Origin: Ramazzottius varieornatus
Lineage: Eukaryota > Tardigrada > Eutardigrada > Parachela > Ramazzottiidae
Assembly (NCBI GenBank): GCA_001949185.1
Contig: BDGG01000007.1
Location: 699,675 to 763,674 of the forward strand
Direction of reading: 5' to 3'
DNA length: 64,000 bases
A model generated the notes under the pieces. That model saw nothing but the letters and a program-made list of their open reading frames with translations. It ran no database searches and had not been told where the DNA came from. This document shows positions 55,380 to 64,000 of the stretch, in pieces (within the stretch, counting starts at the first letter, position 1; the number at the start of each line of letters is the position of its first letter). The position numbers were made by a program, and so were the translations under genes.

Positions 55380-57155
55380 CTCCTTTCATGGAAATGTATG
55401 CTGAAGAAAGCGCGGCTTGGCTTTGGCAAAAACTCTCTAGCAAAACTACGCTGCCATTGTGTAGATTTCTGTTGCACGAGCTCACTTAGCGAAAGGACGT
55501 GCAATTTTTTGCCGCAGCGATGTGTCACAAGTGACGGTATATTTCCTGTTACATTCGTGGAGGATGCCGGATTAAACTTCGAGTACAGGGATAATCTCCG
55601 AAGTGCGATCGATCTGACAACCATCTACGGCGCAACAGGAAAGAAGACGCGATAATCAGCTATACTTTATGGGTTGGAGTTCGACGGAAATCCTGTTATT
55701 ATTGCCGGAGACGGGCCGCATCGCCTTACGTCACAGCCTTCGCTGCCACTAACCACAGGGCAGTCGTCGGACCGCCTCCTAGCAAGAAGGCTGTCCTTCA
55801 CGGCACTATATGAACGGTTATCTGGGCTGGCATCGACTGCTTCTTTCGTCATTCGCGCTGTTATCCATTGCTGCGTATTCTGAGTTTCCCAGTGTTGCTC
55901 CGACAAGAGTTTGCCGACTTCAATTTGCAATTACGGTTGAACGGAATACCTCGCGTAGCAGTACTTTGTATTGCTGGGACCTCACCCTGACCTCACCCTT
56001 ATCAATCACGACTAATTGAAATGCGGCTTTTGACAGCACATGAAATTTTTGCGGCAGATTTTTGTAACTTTAATATCCGTAAAATTGGCAGTTGTCATCC
56101 GTCACCGATCCGTATATCCGTGAACGTTTGAAATTACTCTCTGGTATTTCACGCAGAATGTACCACTTCAAAAACACGATTATAGCAAGACACGGCGAGT
56201 GCTGGCCGCGCGTACTAAGGCGTCATGTAGCTCCTTCACAGAGCATCACGTGCACACTGTAATATTGCACAGCCATGCGACATGCACCAGCGCACAACCA
56301 GTCGCTCAATCAAGCAGTACAACATCATCATAAATGTGTACGTGTCGGGCGGAATATTCCTGAAAGTCTGCAAACACACCACCACACTTCTGAGTCATAC
56401 GCTAACTGGACGCCACTCCATCGATCAACATCGACCGTTGAGGTAAGCCTATTATCCATAACTAATGGCAAGATCAGCCACATATTTCGACGGAAACCTT
56501 CGCTTCTCGAAACTCAAAGTTTACTCAACGATCAAGCAAACGTTTGGTATACTTAAACTATGGTTTAACTCTCGTTTGGATATATTCCGCTGTTTGCATG
56601 TAATAGTATATGGTACTAGTACGGTCTACTGGGGAAGAAAACGAGTGTGAGAAAGTCTGCCGGCAGCTTGAATTACACCCAGCGAGGTCCCCATGCGCCG
56701 GTGCGCCACCTGGAAGACCGCGAGGTCCAGGTGCCACCAGCCAGGTTCTTCTAATTGGCGCCAGCGGAAGAACAACCTGTAAGAGGCGATATGAGGCTCC
56801 AGTTCACAGTGCGAGCCTCTGTGAGACAGATAGGCAGTGCGCAAACTGCGCAGTATGGAACGGGCATCGAGACAAACCAGTTTGTCTCGACCAAACATAA
56901 TAGTATTGATGGTTCATCTGCGAGAGAGGCTGCTGATTGGTTACACCGTGGCTGCTTTTTCCCATCAATGCGCGTCCTATAAGACGTCATCTGGCCACGC
57001 CTTGCTGAAAAGCTTTGCCTAGTGCCCATATACATTGTATCCATGACACGGAGATACTCACCACACAGCGGTGATCGAAGTCAGGAGCAGGACTGCCGTA
57101 GAAGTACAAATTAATGTGACTGAGCCTGCAAAAGTCGACGAGGTTAGGCAGGTTT
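55380..57155. other. 1.8-kb stretch between ectodomain copies, no gene seen
   Basis: Open frames below 100 codons on both strands without recognised domains. No missing membrane, kinase or cyclase exon of copy 2 could be found here on the minus strand. Confidence 0.45.
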
Positions 57156-57158
57156 CGT

Positions 57159-57612
57159 ACACGCACGACGAGATATTACGGGCCAGTAAAAAATTACGGG
57201 CCAGGCCTATTCGCTACGGCGGCACGGGCAGGTGACTCTTGCTCCAAGTAAAAAACACGTGGAAGGCTGGACTGCTGTACGTGCGTGCTGGATATTGGGC
57301 CGAAGAGCTAAAGCTTGTCATATTAATGTTATAGCAGTCAGATCTTCATTATACCTTCAACAGTTCAAACTATTCCAAGGCTTCTCTGGTCTCCAGGGGA
57401 GAGTCCACAGCAGCATAGAAACGTTAGAGTAAAACAGCTGATCAGCTGATGGCCACTGTCCATGACAATTTTCTACGGTTGCATTTTACTTCGTTACGTC
57501 ATTTGTGCGTTTTCTGTTTCTGACTTCCATACAAATTGTAAATTTGCTGTCTTTTTTCCCCTGGTCCGTAACTTTTACTGACCCGTAATATCTCGTCGTG
57601 CGTGTACTTATA
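57159..57612. mobile_element. Palindromic element with about 55-bp inverted ends
   Basis: ACACGCACGACGAGATATTA followed by CGGGCCAGTAAAA at 57159-57190, with its reverse complement at about 57570-57612. The interior has no coding capacity. The same end sequence recurs, more diverged, at the neighbouring element 57613-57785. Confidence 0.6.
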
Positions 57613-57785
57613 AGACAGTAAAAATTATGGGACAGGCGAAAAAGACGGTAGAATGGAAATTCAACCGTAGCAAAGTGTTGAAAAGTACATTAGTGTAAAT
57701 CGGTTGTGGACGCACGTGCTTCCGTACCGCCTTAGCGAGAAGGCCTGTGCCATAATTTTTACTGTTCCATAATTACCCATCATGC
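57613..57785. mobile_element. Second palindromic element abutting ectodomain copy 2
   Basis: Left arm GACAGTAAAAATTATGGGAC (about 57614-57633) and right arm (about 57740-57783), the reverse complement of ATGGGTAATTATGGAACAG and AGTAAAAATTATGGCACAG. The sequence family matches the ends of the element at 57159-57612. Its right edge coincides with the read-through stop of ectodomain copy 2. Confidence 0.55.
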
Positions 57786-59877
57786 GTGGGCTTGATGTAC
57801 AGAATTCACGAAGTAACGCTTTGCCTTACTTTTCACTTGTCTACAAATGCCAGATATTCCATCGAACCCACAAAGCGGTGTGTCGGGAGGCAAGGTTTCA
57901 GACCCGTACCAAGAGAAGTTTCTTGTTTGGTGGAGGCGTAAGCTAAACCCAGGCTGTACAAAAAGCACCTGAAAAGCAGATGAAGTGGTAAGATTGACTC
58001 GATGTACAGTTTTCGGCAGACAAAGGACGCCCTGTACAGTGCATACTCACTTCGCGCTCTTCCATGTTCGGTGAACGAAAACGAGTTACCACAAGGTCCA
58101 GTATTCGCCGACCCAATGGGTCAATGTTGACTGTTCCCGATGGAACATCGAAAGTTCGATTGAGAAACATCGGAACTAATCGGCGTCCTCCCTTTGCGAG
58201 CAGCAGGGTGCCGTTCTCTGTGGAGTTCCGTACGACCTACATTTTCGATAAGTTCATACAAATCGGTACAATTCTTAGAATTTTAGATCAAAAAATTACG
58301 CGCACGTACCTCATCGACGATGAACAAGGCATCGTACGCCGTCATAGGCACTTGGACATTCTGCAACGGGCGAGAAGTGATCAAGATGGCGAAGGACTAG
58401 GTTTAGAGGTGGAGCGTTTACTATTTCTTGTAGCAGAACAGGTTTCAATATCCCCATCCGTCGCCGGCTTCTCTCGACAACCCTTATACTGCGCTGAGAG
58501 GCCAAAGCTGAAGAAGCCTGTGGCTCTAGAATGAGCAGAGATCGAAAGGCTGTTCTGGCCATCTACAACCAAACGAACACACGCAGCCAAATTTGGCCGA
58601 TAAAATTTTTTCCATTAAGGATAAAGACGCGTCGAGCTCAGTGATTGATCATAAGTTCTTTGTTGTTTATTTTGTCATTTGTTGATGATAAGCTCATACC
58701 GTATCTTCAGCCAAGCTGTAGTTCCAATTGAGGTACCCGTAAACTGAAGTATCTCGTATCGGCTCCATAGCGATGTACACACACCCGCCATTGGTCAGGT
58801 TAAGGACTGCCGCTCTGTGTTCAGATCAAAATTAGTAGGCTGGGAACACTCCTCCTCAATATGTATGACGTTCAGAAACAGGCACCCAGCTTCACTATAA
58901 TAATTGATCTGTACCTGACCATTAAACGACGTAAGTCTTGGTTCAATCCAAAAAACACAAGAACTGTAATTATACGAAATTTTATGCGGCTGTTGTCACA
59001 CCCTGTATCCGCTGTAACATGAAGAACTTACCGCGGCTTGATGAGTTAAATGATTCGAGAACTGTATCGTAGTTCACTTCCGGGTTTTGAATATCGTTGA
59101 CGTAGAGCTGGATACGTGGAATCTGTTTCATGTGCCGGATAAACAGCAGTGCGCAGCCCCTGTAGCGTTGGAGCGACGCACTCGAACCAATCAACACGAA
59201 TATTTTCCTCCATCCATATTTGGCAAACACCGATCCGTAGAGTTCGGGGTAGTTTGCGCACCCGTAGTGAGTGGTAATCCAGGTTGATCCTCTCTTCCTG
59301 TCAGCAAGAGTCGGAGCACCTTCCCCAGAACTAAAATTACAGAAATTGCCTGTGCACGGAGAACATGAAGGTAAACACCAAAATCGAAAGTACGGACCTT
59401 GTTACGAAAAGTATGTCCCACTGTGTCGCCAAATTTTCGACAAAGGGAGCTTCTAGGCAATCTACAAAAACATTCGGGATGAGCTATCAGCTTTGCCAAA
59501 GTATATTAGGCCGAAAGCAATCGGTGCTTACTTGGCCAAAGGAAAATGTCTGTTGCCGTGCTCCTCGACATTCCGCGAGTGTAGTACCACCGAGAAATCA
59601 AATACTGGCTGTCGTCCGCAACGCTGGCGCAATCACCTGCCCTGTCGTTGGGCTGGAAGATGTTGGTGTGAGAGTACCGAATCAGCGACTGGTTGTTCCG
59701 CTCTCGCAAATAATCCATGGCACAGTCGAGCAAAGGCTCCACAATTGTCCGAATTGGATTACTCGAGGTATTGGCGAACCGAAGTGATACGATGTTTACT
59801 TCAATCAGGCGACTGTTGCAGACGGAAAAGGCGATGCGGATCGAAAGGGTAACAATATAAAACCTCATGAGCACCAT
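57780..59877 (-). CDS. Receptor-guanylyl-cyclase-like ectodomain without membrane or cyclase exons (copy 2)
   Basis: Eight exons (59877-59532, 59461-59398, 59330-59032, 58963-58915, 58814-58700, 58360-58310, 58236-58051, 57968-57830) chain in phase. Their lengths are 346, 64, 299, 49, 115, 51, 186 and 139 nt. Copy 1 has the same lengths except exon 6 (69 nt). A signal peptide (MRFYIVTLSIRIAFSVCNS) precedes VNIVSLRFANTSSNPIRTIV, YSHTNIFQPNDRAGDC, FAKYGWRKIFVLIG, APFVENLATQWDILFVTR, FLNRTFDVPSGTVNIDPLG and TPLCGFDG. Exon 8 ends in phase 1 at AAAA|GTAAGG, but no membrane exon follows. Read-through ends at 57780, at the edge of a palindromic element, for about 432 residues. No stop or frameshift disrupts any exon, which argues for recent function. 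Confidence 0.7.
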
Positions 59878-59879
59878 CT

Positions 59880-60145
59880 TTTCATCATTAAACTCAGGTC
59901 GACAGTTTTCTATCGGTTGACGTTTTCGATCAGTTTTCTTTCAATACCAAAATCCCCGGCTAACGTCACAAATTTCAGAAATGACTACACCTAAAAGGGA
60001 ACAGATGCACATAATTCCTGAGACGGATCCTATGCCCGCGAGCACGATGAAGCTTGTTGATTGGAGGGTAACCCGAAAGACGCGATAATCATTTCGTACA
60101 ACTACTGATCGGGTACCGGGATATCAGGACCAGGATAGGCTCACA
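59880..60145. other. Upstream region of ectodomain copy 2
   Basis: No gene, repeat or convincing promoter motif was recognised in this short interval. Confidence 0.4.
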
Positions 60146-60149
60146 AGGG

Positions 60150-60780
60150 GTAGACGAGGTAGCGCGTCTCGGAATTCACATTGCCACAGCCCGTGTCCGT
60201 ACCATCACCAGAGTCCATATATCCTGCATAGTCCCACAGCTGTGTAACACGGTAATATCGAATCAGTGGAAAGACGGTCTTAGGTCTGACTGGAGTATGC
60301 GGGAACACACGGACAAGGGGGATACCAGATTACGATAAAGACGATTCAGTAATCGTCCAAAGTCTGATACAATGCCTGTGTCAGTTTACTCATGCCAAGT
60401 GGTGTAGGCATGTGCTTGTCGCGTTTCATTGTACCGGTAAGTTACCAGTTGTCACGCACCGCCGTACAACACTAGCGGAGACGCGCTCGCATCTGAACCA
60501 GTAAAACTCTCGCGTTTTCGTGTTGCGGCAAAGCCTTGCCAAAGTTTCCCATAAAGCTGATTCCATTTTAGCCGTTCGAGCAATCAATACTGCGGGACTA
60601 TGCAGGATATATGGACTCTGCCATTACAACAGGCGATACCAGCTGCCCAAATTTTCTTTGAGTTGGGGGAGATGAGCGTGGCCGGACTTGCTGCTTATGG
60701 CAAGGTAGCCAAGGGTATTTTCTATCACGCGAGAGAGGAAATATACGAAATTTGAGATGCGCTACCTCACCCTCTCCTTG
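60150..60780. repeat. Foldback-type inverted repeat, about 630 bp
   Basis: A 26-bp perfect inverted pair (60210-60235 with 60594-60619; core GAGTCCATATATCCTGCATA) lies inside a more diverged outer pair (GACGAGGTAGCGCGTCTC near 60153 with GAGATGCGCTACCTC near 60755). Intervening sequence on the arms is only partly similar. No coding capacity seen. Confidence 0.55.
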
Positions 60781-60784
60781 TTAG

Positions 60785-62375
60785 CGAAGTCGTATGTCTA
60801 AATCGGATGGTAAGCTTCATACCGCCATTGAAAAAAGACCGTAGTTTTGCTTTGAGCGACACAGTACACTTCTGAGATTCGAGCGCCGAATGTCTGGTAA
60901 TTGCCTTTAATATCGAGGTCAACACATGGACGGTATGTTTTCATTACTGGATAGACACGCAATGTCAATGTGAAAATTATTAGCGGCTACAAGAAAGCAG
61001 CTTGGCAGGTGAGCAACCGGGCACAATGTGCCAAGCCTATCTCTTCCAGTATTCAGCTAGGAATACTAGACGGGCTGCAAATACTGGATCGCGGAAGAGG
61101 AGAGCAGAAGATACCACAGAACTGTTTCTTTTGCAACAAAGCAAAGTGTCTTTAAATTGTTGGCGCCCACACTTTCCATCCAATGAAAGTTGTCCGCGCT
61201 TAAACACTAGAAACCATTGCACGGTTCTGTCCGCCGCTAGTATCCGGTGCGGAAGTATGACTTCCAGCGTTTTCCTGAGCATCAATTTCAAAGAGTCATA
61301 TCTCTCTTCCGGGACAAGCGTTTGCCTCCAAATCTATTGCAATGTGACGAATCATCATTCGGCTCTCGAATAAGCTGTTAGATAATCAAATTGACAATGA
61401 AATTGACTAGTCGTGCTGCAAAATCAATTTGGCAAAACTGACCGATTTGTGGCAAACGTGGCACTCTCGGTAAAACAATTTTCCCAAACGTCCAGATTCT
61501 TTCGAAAATCCTGTTATGTGTTCATATAATATAACGATAAACGTTCTTGCAAAAGCTCTATCAGGTTTTCTTCCAAAACTTTAGCTGCCAAAGTAATGCG
61601 GGTCGAAATTCGGACATGAAACAAAAAACCAAGTTCTGCGTTTCAGGAGCTGGAAGATTTCCGCACCGGATCGACTTCGGCTGAACATAGAGCCCACCCT
61701 GTCGTATTTGCCGTGCAGCCCATCGACAGCTTACAAGAAGTCCGTGAGGCAGGACGAACTTAACTCTCGCGATCCCGCCAGAGTGTCGCATTTTGCCGGT
61801 CATCATTGCAGTCGGTAAAACGGAAGTTGTTGCTTTCAGAATTCCAGAAGTGGCAGTGAGATAACTTCTGACTGTTATTATGAAGACTCGACTTTCTCTT
61901 AATGAACGGTAGGACTGGCTTCGAAATCTGTTGAGCCAGGGCACGAAGAAACAATTCAGCAAAGCAGGAAAATCTTCCTCTTGCGGCTTTAAACTCAACG
62001 TTCTCTTCTTATTGTCAGCGCACGAAGCTAATCGTTGCTGCAGAAGAACGAAGAATGTTGGTGGACAATATTTGCCATGGGGAAGAACAGAGAGGACATA
62101 AGCCAAATTCACATAAAGTTTTTGAAAATCATTGCCCGAAAAGTCACAAGTCATACTTCCGCACCTGATACAAAAACTACTCAAAGACGCAGCGTCCACT
62201 TGCGTGTAGTTACCCAAATGAAACCGAGACGCTGTGTTCACTTTTGTGGCACTATCCTAATCTCCTCTGAACGGGAGTTCGGCAGGCGAGCTCGCAGAAC
62301 CGTGTTGTGTTCTGGTCAGTAAAAAAAAGCACAGCCTGGTAGATGTTTGAGCGGCATCAGCCTGTCGAAATCCAA
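60785..62375. other. 1.6-kb stretch without a supported gene; contains a diverged inverted duplication
   Basis: A 226-codon frame (61561-62241, -) and a 123-codon frame (61002-61373, +) share IRCGSMT and a similar following stretch, on opposite strands. Sequence near 61240-61345 is therefore an inverted, diverged copy of about 62060-62165. No known domain was recognised in either. Confidence 0.4.
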
Positions 62376-62382
62376 ATGCCTC

Positions 62383-63503
62383 CTATTGCAGATCACTTCG
62401 CCTGCGTGGCGCCGTCGGTACAGTCAGCTGGAAAGAACGGAAGTCACTTCGGCACAGAGCACTGAATTTCTCACTGGAAAAAAGGTCCTCCTCCCGCGTC
62501 GCAACAGCGATGATGATAACGAGTAGCACCACGAACGAACTGATGATGGCAGTATGGCCTACAGGCGGTTCGAATTTGAAGAACGTTTCGCAGTGAAATA
62601 AGGTCATGGTTGTACTAGTGAATTTCTTACTCTTGGAATCTCGACACCGAGGTTGTCCCTGTTGGCTGAATAGAACCTTCAAAGCAAAATGGAAATCATC
62701 TATTGACCTTGTTTCCGCGAATCGCTCAGATGGTTCCGACCTCTTTCTCATTCATGTCTGGAAGTTGAAAGCGTCCTAGAATAAGATCCGAGGTTCGTCG
62801 ACCGAGCGAGCCGATGTCGACTGCGTCGGATGGAACCACAAAGGTTCGGTTGAGAAATCTTGAGGCTAGCTTCCTTCCCCCATCGTTTAGTGATCACGTA
62901 CCATTCGATGTGGCCTCGTTTACAACCTTTTAGAAAGACTACATATACCTCTTCGAAACTACATATACCACTGCCACTGCTCGTGTGCGTAGTGATAACG
63001 AATTTTCTACGTAGGTACATTCAGAATACCTGGTTACGTAAAGTATGTCCCATTGCGACGCAAAAAGTTCAATAAACGGTGCTTCCAGACCGTCTGCAGA
63101 GACCAGAAACCACAGTTATGTGAAGTCAACGTCAAGCCTGCTGCGCGGTATAGTCTAAAAGCTTACTGGGAGTCAAAAGTATATGAGTTGTGTTCGCTGA
63201 AGGCCGAGAGTAACACCACTGCGCAAGGTACTGGTTATCGTCTGCCACGCTAAGACAGTCACCGGGTCGTTAGTCCGGTTGAAAGATATTGGTGTAGGAG
63301 TATCAATATTGAATAGAGGAGTGCTTGTTTTCTTCCCGCAGATCGTCCATTGCGCAATCAAGTATTAGTTCCACAACTAAACGCATGGGACTACGAGACG
63401 CGTTGGCGAATCGCAAAGATACGATATTCACATCGACATGAGCTTTCGCGAAACGAAAGTAAGTCACTAACCACGCGTTGTAACAAATCGAATTGAGAAA
63501 CAT
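62383..63503 (-). pseudogene. Receptor-guanylyl-cyclase-like ectodomain pseudogene (copy 3)
   Basis: The exon-1 equivalent (63503 to about 63220) keeps VNIVSLRFANASRSPMRLVV and YTNIFQPD, but has two in-frame stops (TGA near 63312 and TAA near 63286). The exon-2 equivalent (about 63090-63020) encodes EAPFIELFASQWDILYVTR. The equivalents of exons 3-6 are absent. The exon-7 equivalent (about 62925-62755) keeps FLNRTFVVPSDAVDIGSLGRR after an in-frame stop. Unlike copies 1 and 2, a hydrophobic membrane-like segment survives downstream (AIISSFVVLLVIIIAVAT, about 62560-62500). No kinase-homology or cyclase exon follows. Stops and the internal deletion make it non-functional as read. Confidence 0.75.
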
Positions 63504-63509
63504 GTTTCA

Positions 63510-64000
63510 GTCCCTTATCGGGAAAACAGGAGAACGTAAGCCGGAACGATACAGACACCGCACTGTTATACTTCCCGCCAAATTACTCGGTCTCAATGGC
63601 AAGTTTACGCGGAGTCCGCACATGAGTGCTGCTTTGCGGAACAAACATTGTGAGCACTGTAATATACCGTACAGAAAGCCAATAATGGTAAAGAAGGCTG
63701 AGAGACCGCAAAAATCGACGATCTGCGAGGTGCGGGCGCTGGTTCGAATTCTAGGGAGCGGTACGACGGTAACACGATATCTGGCGGAAACAAACAGAAG
63801 CAACCCAACACCACCTCGTGGGACGGAACTCCCGACAACTTGACATTGGGCCATCTTCAAATTAGTCAATATGATAATTGCAGGTGAATGTTGCACTCAG
63901 CTGTCCAAGATTGGAAAGTCGTGATGACGATAGTAAGCCGCGTCGTGGAGCAATATTGATGGATCGCTGCAGGCGCATCAGCAGTAAATGCACCGCGCGG
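63510..64000. other. Right edge, no gene seen
   Basis: Open frames at 63493-63843 (+) and 63507-63896 (-) have no recognised domain. An isolated GGTTCGAAT near 63742 is not part of a foldable tRNA. Confidence 0.4.

Noticed and set aside
61561-62241. 226-codon minus-strand frame as a gene
   Set aside because: No recognisable family. It overlaps an inverted duplication. Kept only as a low-interest finding.
63720-63780. Possible tRNA (GGTTCGAATTC box-B-like)
   Set aside because: No D arm or acceptor stem can be paired around it.

Overview
The window is animal nuclear DNA. Genes are spliced (GT-AG introns, mostly 50-100 bp, some of 200-800 bp) and encode metazoan proteins: ataxin-2, Mondo/ChREBP, an AP180/CALM clathrin adaptor, beta-1,4-galactosyltransferase, a receptor guanylyl cyclase and a class A GPCR. 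A peritrophin-type chitin-binding protein and an expansion of receptor guanylyl cyclases point to an ecdysozoan. A tardigrade seems most likely to me, but that is inference, because no rRNA or mitochondrial marker is present.

Layout. 66-965 (-): small membrane protein with an LRR N-terminal cap. 4857-9408 (-): complete 12-exon Mondo gene. 13751-14812 (-): secreted chitin-binding (CBM14) protein with a Gly/Ser tail. 18653-20684 (+): beta-1,4-galactosyltransferase. 21730-27592 (+): ataxin-2, 15 exons. 28420-30060 (-): decayed non-LTR-type reverse transcriptase. 30403-32017 (+): DPP7-like S28 peptidase. 32163-32255 (+): tRNA-Leu(CAG) with an intron. 34129-35691 (+): GPCR. 35856-41249 (-): full-length receptor guanylyl cyclase, 21 exons. 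42071-43435 (+): PM20D2-type M20 peptidase with a one-base frameshift. 44050-48545 (-): AP180/CALM. 49738-50463 (+): secreted DUF2807-like protein without introns. 51-64 kb: repeat-rich accessory region with three receptor-cyclase-like ectodomain copies on the minus strand. Two are open across eight exons of nearly identical lengths but lack membrane and cyclase exons; the third is a pseudogene.

For the multi-exon genes I chained exons by splice consensus and reading phase. Total coding length is a multiple of three in every complete model, which is the main support for the exon boundaries.

The most unusual signals are: (1) a family of GC-rich palindromes (one to three hairpin units around GTGGCGCACG / CGTGCGCCAC) found ten times, always inside introns of six different genes and never intact between genes; (2) the two membrane-less receptor-cyclase ectodomains, each ending next to a palindromic transposon; (3) replacement of a metal-binding Asp by His in the otherwise complete cyclase; (4) the intronless DUF2807-like gene; (5) nested insertions at 51-52.7 kb, including a hAT-type MITE with an 8-bp target duplication; (6) a triplicated splice acceptor in ataxin-2. 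There is no operon-like organisation. Neighbouring genes look functionally unrelated.
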